Source: Galbibacter sp035306585
GTDB lineage: Bacteria; Bacteroidota; Bacteroidia; Flavobacteriales; Flavobacteriaceae
Assembly: GCF_035306585.1 (NCBI RefSeq)
Contig: NZ_DATGNU010000008.1
Coordinates: 1 to 64,000 of the forward strand
Reading direction: 5' to 3'
Length of the DNA stretch: 64,000 bases
The notes under the pieces are model-generated. The model was given only the letters and a program-made list of their open reading frames with translations. It ran no database searches and was not told the DNA's origin. Shown here piece by piece: positions 15,920 to 24,103 of the stretch. A program made the translations under genes and the position numbers. Each line of letters opens with the position of its first letter. The first letter of the stretch is position 1.

Positions 15920-16990
15920 TTAAAAAGAGTACACAGCAGCCAACAGGAAGGAAGCCAAATGCTCACTTGGCATGGCGTCCATATCGTAAAACACCTCTTC
16001 GGATGCAGTATCAAAGCGCAGTTCAGGCTTGAGGGTTAAGTTTTCAATGGTGTAATTCCCAGTGATGGTAAATTCAAAAACCTCTGCGTCTTGATCTGTA
16101 TTTAATCCAAAAACACCAACACCCCCATCAAACTCCTTAAAATATTCTCCTCTGAGCCCAATGGCAAATCGCTCTGAAGTAGTGAGTTGTGGGTATAATG
16201 CAAATCCATAAAACCCTGAACCGTCGGTTGTGTTATAGGTTGAGTTTATCCCAAGAAAGATGCTTGGACTTAGATTCAATCCACCAGTGTAATCTACCTG
16301 AAAAGTACTACCAGGTACTGCTGTTTGTTCCCCGTATATAAAATTAAGGTATTGGCTCTTATATCCGAATTGAACACCTGCTGTATAACTACCGTCTAAG
16401 TTTATTTCGGTAAAGTCAGTGCTGTTCATTATGGCAAGCATTAAAGTGAAGTCTTCCGAGAGGGTTAAATCCATTTTAATTCCTGTATGGGAGAAAGGGC
16501 CATACGAAAACATATAGGAGGTTGAGTAATTAAAATTACCCACAGGGGAGATCACCTCATAACCTAGAAAGGTGTTGAAGTTTCCCATGGTTAATCTAAG
16601 TTTTTCAGAAAGGTTCCAATAGACGTAAAGTTGATTTACAATATTAGAAGAGCCTGTGGATAAAAATACAGCATCTTCTCCTCGAGGGCCAAATGCTAAA
16701 TCCGCCACAAAACCGACTTTTTCGCCTTGATAGCTGGCCACTAAGTTGGCCATTCCTAAGGAGAATCCACTCCTGTTTGCAAATGCAGTGGCAGGGGTGT
16801 TGAAATATGAATTTTCTTGTAAATCCTCAAAGGCTTCATTGGTGCCTGTTAAATTTGTTTTCCAATAAAGATCTGCCGAACCGTGCAGGTTAAACTTTTC
16901 TCCAATTTGTCCAAAGGTGAGAAAACAGGAGAGGGAACATATGGAAAAGAGAACTTTTTTTACGTTATTTGACACAGCTAATGCTTTCAT
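15920..16990 (-). CDS. Outer-membrane beta-barrel porin (OmpL/BBP2-like)
   Basis: The 356-residue protein has a signal peptide (about residues 1-27, ending TFGQ) and alternating hydrophobic strands throughout (FSLGMANLVASYQGEKVG, LRLTMGNFNTFLGYEVI, LRGEYFKEFDGG), closing with the aromatic-ended strand FLLAAVYSF. This is the pattern of the outer-membrane BBP2/OmpL-like porin family of Bacteroidota. It lies directly after amtB, 130 bases downstream with a stem-loop between. I infer passage of ammonium or another small nitrogen source, but substrate specificity is not visible. Confidence 0.8.
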   Translation of the reverse strand: MKALAVSNNVKKVLFSICSLSCFLTFGQIGEKFNLHGSADLYWKTNLTGTNEAFEDLQENSYFNTPATAFANRSGFSLGMANLVASYQGEKVGFVADLAFGPRGEDAVFLSTGSSNIVNQLYVYWNLSEKLRLTMGNFNTFLGYEVISPVGNFNYSTSYMFSYGPFSHTGIKMDLTLSEDFTLMLAIMNSTDFTEINLDGSYTAGVQFGYKSQYLNFIYGEQTAVPGSTFQVDYTGGLNLSPSIFLGINSTYNTTDGSGFYGFALYPQLTTSERFAIGLRGEYFKEFDGGVGVFGLNTDQDAEVFEFTITGNYTIENLTLKPELRFDTASEEVFYDMDAMPSEHLASFLLAAVYSF

Positions 16991-17064
16991 AATTTATACT
17001 TTTAAGGTGAGTTGATATTAAATGAATGTGATTTCTATGTTATCGACTTTCGAAAGCGAGCTAA

Positions 17065-17099
17065 GTAACGGAGCATATCGCCAAACACTGCTCCGTTAC
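17065..17099 (-). other. Intercistronic stem-loop between amtB and porin
   Basis: An 11-bp perfect stem, GTAACGGAGCA (17065-17075) with TGCTCCGTTAC (17089-17099), encloses a 13-base loop. No T run follows on the minus strand, so it is more likely an mRNA-stabilising, processing or partial-termination element than a full terminator. A CTTTCGAAAG palindrome lies next to it at 17048-17057. Confidence 0.6.
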
Positions 17100-17120
17100 A
17101 TTTTGCCCGAAATTCGACCA

Positions 17121-18350
17121 TTAACGGTCTATCGTAAAGTCAGGATAGGCATCTCCGTGGTGCTCGTGAATGTCAAGCCCATCAATTTCTTCTTCTTTTG
17201 TAACGCGTAGACCCATGGTCTTATTAAGGATAAGTAATACTAGATAGGAACTTCCTATAGCCCAAGTAAACACACTCAAGACACCTATTGTTTGGATACC
17301 AAGTTGCGTAAAACCACCTCCGAATAAAAGACCACCTTCAGTTGCGAATACGCCTACTAGAATCGTACCTATAGCGCCACAAATACCATGAACTGATACA
17401 GCTCCGACAGGATCATCGATTTTAAACTTTTTATCCAATACCTCAATGGCAAAGATGACAGCAATCCCACACAATATTCCTATTATAGCAGCACCACCTG
17501 GACTAACCACTGAACAACCAGCAGTTACGCCTACTAGACCCGCTAAAGCACCATTTAAACTCATAGAAATTTCCGGTTTTCCATATCGAATCCAAGTCAG
17601 GGTAATTGCGGTAATTAAACCAGCGGCCGCCGAAAGATTGGTGTTTATAATGATTGCGGGGACGTTAAAGACGCTCTCACCGCTTATGGCTAACTCTGAA
17701 CCTCCATTAAAACCAAACCAACCCATCCATAGAATAAAGACCCCTAATGCTCCATACATCATGTTGTGTCCTGGAATGGCGTTAGAACTTCCTTCGGTAT
17801 ATTTTCCGATTCTTGGACCAACCATGGCGGCCATAACTAGTGCGGCACAACCTCCTACACCATGGACTACCGTAGAACCTGCGAAGTCTATAAATCCTAA
17901 ATCCGTTAACCAGCCATCTCCTTGCCATATCCAATGTCCAGAAACAGGATAAATTAACGTGGTGATTATAAGGGAAAAGATGATGTATGCTGAAAACTTG
18001 GTGCGTTCAGCAATGGCACCAGAGACGATCGTTGCTGTAGTGGCACAAAATACCGTTTGGAAAAATAAATTATGCATATCTTCCCGTACATTGTAGAACA
18101 GGGAAGGGGAACCTATAAAACTTCCGATGGACTCACCGTACATTAAGGTGTATCCAAACAACCAAAATGCAATGGCTCCAATAGAAAGATCGGCTAAGTT
18201 TTTCATCACGATGTTAATGACATTCTTACTTCTAGTAAAACCTGATTCAATTAGGGTGAACCCTGCTTGCATAAAGAAAACGAGAATTCCAGCAATAATA
18301 ATCCAAAGTATGTCCAGTACTGCATTTACCTCTATAATATTTGATTCCAT
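17121..18350 (-). CDS. amtB: Ammonium transporter
   Basis: The 409-residue Amt/Rh family channel has about eleven membrane helices. The family signature is seen in FAGSTVVHGVGGCAALVMA (the pore histidine region) and in the second half in DPVGAVSVHGICGAIGTILVG (second pore histidine). The N-terminal ILVFFMQAGFTLIESGFTRSKN is typical of bacterial AmtB. It sits 27 bases after glnK, the usual pairing in which the PII protein blocks the channel when nitrogen is plentiful. The C-terminal cytoplasmic tail (KEEEIDGLDIHEHHGDAYPD) is the expected GlnK contact. Confidence 0.96.
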   Translation of the reverse strand: MESNIIEVNAVLDILWIIIAGILVFFMQAGFTLIESGFTRSKNVINIVMKNLADLSIGAIAFWLFGYTLMYGESIGSFIGSPSLFYNVREDMHNLFFQTVFCATTATIVSGAIAERTKFSAYIIFSLIITTLIYPVSGHWIWQGDGWLTDLGFIDFAGSTVVHGVGGCAALVMAAMVGPRIGKYTEGSSNAIPGHNMMYGALGVFILWMGWFGFNGGSELAISGESVFNVPAIIINTNLSAAAGLITAITLTWIRYGKPEISMSLNGALAGLVGVTAGCSVVSPGGAAIIGILCGIAVIFAIEVLDKKFKIDDPVGAVSVHGICGAIGTILVGVFATEGGLLFGGGFTQLGIQTIGVLSVFTWAIGSSYLVLLILNKTMGLRVTKEEEIDGLDIHEHHGDAYPDFTIDR

Positions 18351-18377
18351 TCTATAATTTTTTTAAGTTATTGTTGA

Positions 18378-18716
18378 TTAGTTCAGTGATTCTTGTCCTT
18401 TTTCTCGTGTTCTAATCCTGTAAACCTCAAGGACTTCAGACACGACTATTTTACCATCTCCTACATTACCGGTATAGGCGGACTTAAGGATGGCTTCAAT
18501 GGTGCGATCTAAAAAAGCATCTGAAACAACAATGGATATGTAGCGTCTTTGAATGTCAGTGGTGCTATAGCTAACTCCACGATAGACATGGCCTTTTTTT
18601 TCATTACCAACGCCTGTGACATCCCAATAGCTAAAAAAATTTACTTCAACTTGATGAAGAGCGTCCCGCACTTGATCAAATTTTGATTTGCGAATAATAG
18701 CTTCAATTTTTTTCAT
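18378..18716 (-). CDS. glnK: P-II family nitrogen regulator
   Basis: The 112-residue trimeric signal protein has the start MKKIEAIIRKSKFDQVRDAL, the T-loop with YRGVSY, and the signature YTGNVGDGKIVVSEV. Tyr50 aligns with the uridylylated Tyr51 of enteric PII proteins, so covalent control is possible, although no GlnD is in the window. The T-loop differs from GlnB (GNEKKGHVYRGVSYSTTDIQ). It precedes amtB and is assigned to glnK on that basis. The upstream region holds two long imperfect direct repeats. Confidence 0.93.
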   Translation of the reverse strand: MKKIEAIIRKSKFDQVRDALHQVEVNFFSYWDVTGVGNEKKGHVYRGVSYSTTDIQRRYISIVVSDAFLDRTIEAILKSAYTGNVGDGKIVVSEVLEVYRIRTREKGQESLN

Positions 18717-19022
18717 AATTAAGAGTTTTGTTTGAATAAAACTATAGTAATTATGAATTACTTGATAAAATAATAGGGGTATATTTAAAATTTTTATTGA
18801 ATTATTATTTTAACCCCCGTCAAAATATGGGGTATATATAAAAATTTAATGAATTTTATTAACTTGAATTTTAGAAAATGGCAAATAAAGGTGAAAAAAT
18901 ATGAACGAATGTTTTCTCTCCGTTAAAAATGGAATATCGTTTTGACCATGTTCGATCATGTAAATAAAATGGCCTTATGATGATTGCTAAGGTAATAGTA
19001 GAGGCTAAAAAAGGGGGGGCTT
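18717..19022. other. Intergenic region upstream of glnK
   Basis: These 306 bases between crcB and glnK hold no gene. They contain the GGGGTATAT repeat pair described separately, a CCCC/GGGG inverted pair around 18813-18832, and a G7 run at about 19012-19018 just beyond the crcB stop. No sigma-54 type GG-N10-GC promoter was found. Confidence 0.6.
18776..18855. repeat. Imperfect 27-28 bp direct repeats upstream of glnK
   Basis: Copies at 18776-18803 and 18829-18855 both start GGGGTATAT and continue with a TAAAA..TTT..TGAATT pattern. They differ by a few changes and one gap and are 53 bases apart (about five helical turns). An operator pair for nitrogen control is a plausible reading; the regulator is unknown. 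Confidence 0.5.
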
Positions 19023-19394
19023 TTAAAGGAATTTGACCAGCCAAAATCCAAGGGCAACAAAACCAATCCCTAAAACTAATGAGGCAGTAGTGTAGCCGAT
19101 AAAGGAGAGAAAATCACCTGATTTTAAAAATAAGGTGTTTTCATAAGAAAAAGTGGAAAATGTAGTGAATCCACCACAAAACCCAATGACAAGAAATGCC
19201 AATTGATGTGAAGATAGGTTTTGAGTTTTCAAAGAATATCCCATTAATAGACCGATTAATAAACTTCCTAAGCAGTTAACCACCAAGGTGCCGTATGGAA
19301 TTATATTAATGGAATTTCTCAGTAGCTTGCTTATAGCATAGCGCAGAATACTTCCAGTTCCACCTCCAATAAATATTAGTAAAAGCTGCTTCAT
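19023..19394 (-). CDS. crcB: Fluoride exporter CrcB/Fluc
   Basis: The 123-residue protein has four membrane segments. It carries the family motifs GGGTGSILRYAISKLL at the N-terminus, LVVNCLGSLLIGLLMG (second helix, conserved Asn) and GFCGGFTTFSTFSYE (third helix, with the phenylalanines and TTFST lining the pore). Fluc channels work as antiparallel dimers that export fluoride. The gene begins 26 bases after the SRPBCC/GyrI-like gene, so it is likely co-transcribed, and there is no room for a fluoride riboswitch directly in front of it. Confidence 0.92.
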   Translation of the reverse strand: MKQLLLIFIGGGTGSILRYAISKLLRNSINIIPYGTLVVNCLGSLLIGLLMGYSLKTQNLSSHQLAFLVIGFCGGFTTFSTFSYENTLFLKSGDFLSFIGYTTASLVLGIGFVALGFWLVKFL

Positions 19395-19420
19395 TTATGT
19401 TGCTTTGAAGTTATCAGCAA

Positions 19421-20467
19421 TTATTCTGTTTCTATAATAGGAATGTAAATATCTGTTTCTAAATCAGCAGGGTTTGGGTAGTTTTCTGGGCATTTAATAT
19501 AAATTTCCAGTTCGTCCCTTTGTGCATCGATAGTGTACCCGTTCTTTACCAGGTGTTCTTTTGTTTTCGCCCAAGCCTCTTTTGCGTTGGAGTAATCACC
19601 GAAAAGCGTGGCTTTGTAGTAACCTCCAGGAGGGATGTAACCGCATAGTATAGTGCTTCCTTTTGGGGTGATAATGCGATCACTTACGGGGATGGCTGCA
19701 GAGACAATAGCAGTTCGATCTACCGTGTCCCACTGTATAAATTTTACAAATGGCTTACTCGATGGTGTGATGTCATTGTGTTCCATAAAGGCGGAAACTT
19801 CAGTGAATATCCGGTCGGTACTAGTGGTGATATCATTGATTTTGGTACTAACGGTTTGATAGAGGTAAAATCCTCCTCCATACTGGGTTGGTCCCAAGAT
19901 GTCAATTTTGTAGCGCTTCATGTTTTGTGTAATTACGCTATCCAAATTGTGAAGTCCTTTGGCAAAGTCCCTTGCAAAATGTTGTACTCTACTTCGATCC
20001 ACTAAGGCCAGGAGTTTATCTGTAAAACCAAAAGTTCCTTCAATGCCCGAGGTTACAATGATCCCTTCCCCATTGGCGGTAGGGTTAAAAGCCCAAAATC
20101 GCCGTGCTGTTTTATCTTGTGGCTTATGAAATTCTACTTTTTGGCTGATGGAGTCATTGGAAAAGTATGTGGTGGTAATTCTACCACTTCCATAAAGTTT
20201 ACTGTCCCAGCTACACGTAGCACTATCGCCTTTGAATCGATCTCCAAATGTAATTTTCAAGTCAGGATCCCTGAGGTTCCAAACGCCCCATTGTTGCCAT
20301 TTGGTAAAATCACTAATATACGATCTGATTAAGGGTTGTGGCGCCTTTATTACCCGCGTCTTAATAATTTTGAAATCATCAGGTTGTACCGCAACGTATA
20401 TGGCAAGTCCAATCATTGATATAAGAAGAAGAAAGATCAGATATTTTAAGATTTTCATAGAGGACAA
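19421..20467 (-). CDS. SRPBCC domain plus GyrI-like effector-binding domain protein
   Basis: The 348-residue protein starts with one membrane segment (about residues 6-27, LKYLIFLLLISMIGLAIYVAV). An SRPBCC/polyketide cyclase-like domain follows (about 30-180; FTKWQQWGVWNLRDPDLKITFG), then a GyrI/AraC effector-binding domain (about 190-345; YKIDILGPTQYGGGFYLYQT, PPGGYYKATLFGDYSNAKEA, ending LETDIYIPI). The GyrI-like fold binds small molecules. This membrane-anchored combination is common in Bacteroidota but uncharacterised. It is probably first in an operon with crcB. Confidence 0.75.
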   Translation of the reverse strand: MSSMKILKYLIFLLLISMIGLAIYVAVQPDDFKIIKTRVIKAPQPLIRSYISDFTKWQQWGVWNLRDPDLKITFGDRFKGDSATCSWDSKLYGSGRITTTYFSNDSISQKVEFHKPQDKTARRFWAFNPTANGEGIIVTSGIEGTFGFTDKLLALVDRSRVQHFARDFAKGLHNLDSVITQNMKRYKIDILGPTQYGGGFYLYQTVSTKINDITTSTDRIFTEVSAFMEHNDITPSSKPFVKFIQWDTVDRTAIVSAAIPVSDRIITPKGSTILCGYIPPGGYYKATLFGDYSNAKEAWAKTKEHLVKNGYTIDAQRDELEIYIKCPENYPNPADLETDIYIPIIETE

Positions 20468-20551
20468 TAAAAAGAATTGTTAACAGCTAAAGTACAAAAA
20501 TACTACCTTCTCTGTTAAGAACAGGAATTGACTTTTTTAAAATTTGTCGTA

Positions 20552-20737
20552 CTAAATGGCTTTTTTATAAGCTACATCGTAATCTTTGTCCTTACCCTTG
20601 CTTCGTGAGTCCTTTGCATTAGGCTTATTGTATACTGCCTGTTGTTTCTTCGTTTTGGGTAACTTGTTGACACTAAATACTAGTAAAACCATATTAATTA
20701 CCAACAAACCAAATAAAATTGAAAAGAAAATCATCAT
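20552..20737 (-). CDS. Small single-pass membrane protein
   Basis: The 61-residue protein has an N-terminal membrane helix (about residues 2-22, IFFSILFGLLVINMVLLVFS) followed by a basic, low-complexity tail (KTKKQQ, KDSRSKGKDKD). The gene stands alone between terminator-less spacers. I do not recognise a named family. The clean hydrophobic/basic split and lack of an overlapping gene support it as real. Confidence 0.5.
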   Translation of the reverse strand: MMIFFSILFGLLVINMVLLVFSVNKLPKTKKQQAVYNKPNAKDSRSKGKDKDYDVAYKKAI

Positions 20738-20848
20738 TGCCTAAGTTGATTGCTTTAGGCAAAGGTAGGCATTTTAAGTCATAAATTCTCCGTTAGAAGT
20801 AAAAAAATTACATTTTGTCAATTTTCGATACGATTTGCATGATCAATT

Positions 20849-21037
20849 TTAACCTTTTGCCAAGTTTTTAACCACTAATAAAAGGGCGATGAAAATTAGG
20901 AATCCAACGAGAATCCATAAGGAACCTTTGTATTGTTTTTTATGAATTTTTATATCGCGTCTATAGCTCACAAACATCACTATGATAAATACTATGGCAA
21001 ATATTCCTGCGAATATCATCTGTCCCTGTGTAAACAT
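20849..21037 (-). CDS. Small two-helix membrane protein
   Basis: The 62-residue protein has two membrane helices (about residues 8-24 and 41-57) linked by a basic loop (SYRRDIKIHKKQYKGS), which predicts a cytoplasmic loop. Proteins of this length and pattern recur in Flavobacteriaceae genomes as unnamed small membrane proteins. No function can be given. Confidence 0.65.
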   Translation of the reverse strand: MFTQGQMIFAGIFAIVFIIVMFVSYRRDIKIHKKQYKGSLWILVGFLIFIALLLVVKNLAKG

Positions 21038-21123
21038 ATGGCATTAATTTTTGGCAAATTTAGTCAAATTGAATTTAGGAATTCTTAAATTGCTTACTCT
21101 TTATTAAAATCAACTCAATTAAA

Positions 21124-21516
21124 ATGAAGGATAAATTAAAAAGCGTGGAGAAATTCCACAGGGCTTTTGGACTAGGCGTAGCCGATGCACCTCGAGCAGG
21201 TTTAGAAGGCTCTAAAATTGCCTTAAGACATAATCTTATGGCAGAAGAGAATAATGAATATTTAGAGGCCGCGAACAGTGGAGATTTAGTCGAGGTTGCC
21301 GATGCTCTTGGCGATATGTTGTATATCTTGTGTGGTACTATTTTAGAGCACGGAATGCAGGATGTGATCGAAGATGTTTTTGCTGAGATCCAATCGAGCA
21401 ATATGAGTAAACTTGGTGCTGATGGAAAACCAATCTATAGAGAGGATGGAAAGGTTCTAAAAGGACCAAACTATTTTAAACCCAATATAGCCAAGCATCT
21501 AGGACAATTGAAATAG
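21124..21516 (+). CDS. MazG-like / phosphoribosyl-ATP pyrophosphohydrolase-fold protein
   Basis: The 130-residue all-alpha NTP pyrophosphatase shows the metal-binding motif of the superfamily: EENNEYLEA (EExxE) in the first helix pair and EVADALGDMLY (ExxD) in the second. The conserved tail GADGKPIYREDGKVLKGPNY is typical of the stand-alone PRA-PH-like group rather than of HisE. Such enzymes remove pyrophosphate from non-canonical or excess nucleotides, though the substrate here is unknown. It is convergent with ilvE. Confidence 0.8.
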   Translation: MKDKLKSVEKFHRAFGLGVADAPRAGLEGSKIALRHNLMAEENNEYLEAANSGDLVEVADALGDMLYILCGTILEHGMQDVIEDVFAEIQSSNMSKLGADGKPIYREDGKVLKGPNYFKPNIAKHLGQLK

Positions 21517-21549
21517 TATGTGAGAACGTTTTTTCGAGTTAAAATAGAA

Positions 21550-21580
21550 AAGCGGTAAAATTCTAAAGATCTTACCGCTT
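21550..21580. terminator. Bidirectional terminator between the MazG-like gene and ilvE
   Basis: AAGCGGTAA (21550-21558) pairs with TTACCGCTT (21572-21580). T-rich sequence follows on both strands, which suits the convergent genes. Confidence 0.75.
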
Positions 21581-21613
21581 GCTTTTCAAATATTCTAGTT
21601 AGTTCCGATTGGA

Positions 21614-22684
21614 TTAATCCACTTTAACTCTCCAACCGTATTTGTCTTCTATGGTATTGTATTGAATACCTAGTATAGTGTTTTTAATGGTAGCGGCATA
21701 GGAGTTTTCCAGTTTTGGTAATTCCCATTTTTCTCCCTTATATCCAAATCCTAGAATTGGATTGATTACAGCCGCTGTACCACTTCCGAAAATTTCTTTC
21801 AGTTGATTGTTTTTTGCAGCCTCAATTATTTCTGCCACTTTAATGGGGCGTATCTCGACTTCAATTCCTAGATCCTTAGCTACTTGGATGACACTTTTAC
21901 GTGTAACACCGTCTAAGATTCTATCACTAATTGGGCATGTGATGAGTTTATCTCCAATTCTAAAGAACACATTCATAGTGCCCGCCTCCTCAAGATATTC
22001 GTGGGTATTTGAATCGGTCCATATAACTTGTTGGAATCCTTCTTGATTGGCAAGTGAGGTAGGGTAGAATTGTCCAGCATAATTACCAGCTGCCTTTGCA
22101 AAACCAAAACCTCCACTAGCAGATCGGCTGTAGTGATCGGCTATTTTTACGCGAACCTCACCAGCATAATATGCTTGGGCAGGGGAGCAAATTATTATAA
22201 ATTTATACTCAGAGGAAGGGGATGCCGAAACGCCTGCTTCGGTAGCAATCACAAAAGGTCGTATATAAAGACTATTGCCAAATCCTTTTTTTATCCACTG
22301 CTTGTCTAGCTTTAGAAGCTGTTTGAGGCCTTCAAAGAAATATTCCTCAGGGAATTCTGGTATAGCTAATCTTGCAGAAGATTTGTTGATGCGATGAAAA
22401 TTTTCATCAGGTCTAAACAACCATACCTCGTCCTGTTCATCTTTATAAGCTTTCATACCTTCAAATACGGCTTGCCCGTAGTGAAATACCTTAGCAGATG
22501 GGTCCATGGATAATTTTTGGTAAGGAACAATAGTTGGCTCCTGCCAATTTCCATTTTTATAGTCACAAATAAACATGTGATCTGTAAAAACACTTCCAAA
22601 GTTTAAGTTACTGAAATCAACTTCATTAATCCTAGAAGTTGCAGCCTTTTCTATTTTTATATTCACAACTGTATCCTTTTCCAT
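21614..22684 (-). CDS. ilvE: Branched-chain amino acid aminotransferase
   Basis: The 356-residue fold-type IV PLP enzyme interconverts branched-chain amino acids and their 2-oxo acids. Key segments are VFHYGQAVFEGMKAYK near residue 65, FIRPFVIATE-like YIRPFVIATEAGVS, the PLP-lysine region GFAKAAGNYAG, the phosphate-binding WTDSNTHEYLEEAGTMN, and the C-terminal FGSGTAAVINPI. The length fits the long BCAT-II group. It is transcribed alone and divergently from the DUF4920 gene. Confidence 0.95.
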   Translation of the reverse strand: MEKDTVVNIKIEKAATSRINEVDFSNLNFGSVFTDHMFICDYKNGNWQEPTIVPYQKLSMDPSAKVFHYGQAVFEGMKAYKDEQDEVWLFRPDENFHRINKSSARLAIPEFPEEYFFEGLKQLLKLDKQWIKKGFGNSLYIRPFVIATEAGVSASPSSEYKFIIICSPAQAYYAGEVRVKIADHYSRSASGGFGFAKAAGNYAGQFYPTSLANQEGFQQVIWTDSNTHEYLEEAGTMNVFFRIGDKLITCPISDRILDGVTRKSVIQVAKDLGIEVEIRPIKVAEIIEAAKNNQLKEIFGSGTAAVINPILGFGYKGEKWELPKLENSYAATIKNTILGIQYNTIEDKYGWRVKVD

Positions 22685-22799
22685 TGCGGATCTTTATTTT
22701 GTACAAAATTAGCAAAATATTAAATGTAATTACAGATTTGTGATTGTAAAAAATACCTTATTTTGCGATGCGTTACTAATTATTAAAATTCTCTTACTC

Positions 22800-23291
22800 A
22801 TGAGGGTGATATTTTTTGTTATTTCAATCGCAATTTTTGCTATTTCATGTCAAGTAGACAAACAGTATCAGAAATTAAAAGTGGCTGAAAACTACCACAT
22901 TTATGGCGATACGATTATCGTAACCAACGGTGAGGAGTTGACAGCGGTCAATGATTTGTATAAAGAACTCGCTCTAGGGGATACCATTACTACGACAATT
23001 ACTGCAAAGGTGACAGAGGTATGTAAAAAGAAAGGTTGCTGGATGAAATTAGATTTAAATCAAGACCAAGATGTAATGGTACGATTTAAAGATTACGGTT
23101 TTTTTGTTCCAGAGGACATCCTCGGTAAAGAGGTCATCCTAGAGGGGATGGCATTTGTCGACCAAGTATCTGTAGAGGACCAACAACATTATGCATCAGA
23201 TGCTGGAGAGAGTAAGGAGGAAATTGCGAAGATCACTACGCCTAAGAACACCTATACTTTTCAGGCTATCGGGGTACTGACAAAAAAATAA
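22800..23291 (+). CDS. DUF4920-type lipoprotein
   Basis: From the ATG at 22800 the protein has 163 residues, starting with a lipoprotein signal (MRVIFFVISIAIFAISC, with Cys17 as lipidation site). The earlier in-frame start at 22740 would put hydrophobic and charged residues ahead of the signal, and a promoter-like TTATTTTG at 22758 lies between. The mature part has an OB-like beta fold with VTEVCKKKGCWMKLDL and VMVRFKDYGFFVP, features of DUF4920. The CKKKGCW pair of cysteines could bind metal or form a disulfide. The function is unknown. mnmD starts 16 bases later, so the two are probably co-transcribed. Confidence 0.8.
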   Translation: MRVIFFVISIAIFAISCQVDKQYQKLKVAENYHIYGDTIIVTNGEELTAVNDLYKELALGDTITTTITAKVTEVCKKKGCWMKLDLNQDQDVMVRFKDYGFFVPEDILGKEVILEGMAFVDQVSVEDQQHYASDAGESKEEIAKITTPKNTYTFQAIGVLTKK

Positions 23292-23307
23292 TAGGAGTAA
23301 TAAGTAC

Positions 23308-23982
23308 ATGAAAAGAGAAGTCATAAATACCAATGATGGTTCGACTACCATTTATCTTGAGAAGTGGGATGAGCATTACCATTCTAAACACGGTGCTATA
23401 CAAGAGGCGTATCATGTTTTTATTAAGAACGGTCTTGAACATTGGTGCAATCTGATAGATTCAAAGAATCCTCGTATTCTAGAGATAGGGTTTGGTACTG
23501 GCCTTAATGCATTTATTACTTATTTGGAACATTGCAAACATAGTCTTACGATCTCCTATCACGCAGTAGAAGCGTACCCTGTAAACCAACAAGAGGTCAT
23601 ACGGCTTAATTACGTACAACAGCTCCAGGCTCAAGATTTCAGTGAGGTCTTTAATCTGATGCATCAAAGTGAGTGGGACATCGATCTACAGATTGATTCT
23701 TCATTTACCCTTCGCAAGCGTAGACAGCTTTTCGAAACCATTGACGATGGTGCGGATTTTGATTTGATATATTTCGATGCCTTTGGAGCGCGTGTACAAC
23801 CCGAACTCTGGGATGTGGGTATGTTTGAAAGGATGTATAAAGCCATGGATAACAATGGAATTTTAGTTACTTATGCGGCTAAGGGAAGCGTTCGAAGGGC
23901 CATGCTGGAAGTTGGATTTATAGTGGAAAAACTCCCAGGACCTCCTGGGAAGCGAGAAATGTTAAGAGCTGTTAAAAAGTAA
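23308..23982 (+). CDS. mnmD: tRNA 5-methylaminomethyl-2-thiouridine(34) methyltransferase
   Basis: The 224-residue SAM-dependent enzyme has the motif I EIGFGTGLNAFITYLE, an acidic end of beta-2 at YHAVEAYP, and the catalytic-region YFDAFGARVQPELWD. The C-terminal GPPGKREMLRA is typical of stand-alone MnmD, the methyltransferase half of enteric MnmC. It completes the wobble uridine modification mnm5s2U34 in some tRNAs. No FAD-dependent MnmC1 half is fused or next to it. Confidence 0.9.
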   Translation: MKREVINTNDGSTTIYLEKWDEHYHSKHGAIQEAYHVFIKNGLEHWCNLIDSKNPRILEIGFGTGLNAFITYLEHCKHSLTISYHAVEAYPVNQQEVIRLNYVQQLQAQDFSEVFNLMHQSEWDIDLQIDSSFTLRKRRQLFETIDDGADFDLIYFDAFGARVQPELWDVGMFERMYKAMDNNGILVTYAAKGSVRRAMLEVGFIVEKLPGPPGKREMLRAVKK

Positions 23983-24068
23983 GAGGCTTCTTTTCTTTTT
24001 GTGTTAAATATCTATAATTTAATTGTTAAAGCTTATCTAATCATCGCGCGGATGCTGTATATATTGGC

Positions 24069-24076
24069 TAATTTTG
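24069..24076 (+). promoter_or_regulatory. Putative -7 box for the TIGR01777 epimerase
   Basis: TAATTTTG fits TAnnTTTG and lies 27 bases before the ATG at 24104. A clear -33 TTG is missing. Confidence 0.4.
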
Positions 24077-24103
24077 AAGTTCAAATAGCAATACAACAGT
24101 GAG

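Noticed and set aside
17446..17952. 168-codon plus-strand frame inside amtB
   Set aside because: It is antisense to a clear ammonium transporter and its composition (proline- and isoleucine-rich) reflects the reverse of membrane helices.
19012..19018. G7 run beyond the crcB stop as a phase-variation tract
   Set aside because: It lies outside any coding frame and not at a promoter spacer, so slippage would have no obvious effect.
18717..19022. Sigma-54 promoter for the glnK-amtB operon
   Set aside because: No GG-N10-GC element of the right kind was found on the minus strand.
19395..19420. Fluoride riboswitch before crcB
   Set aside because: Only 26 bases separate crcB from the preceding gene, too short for the riboswitch fold.
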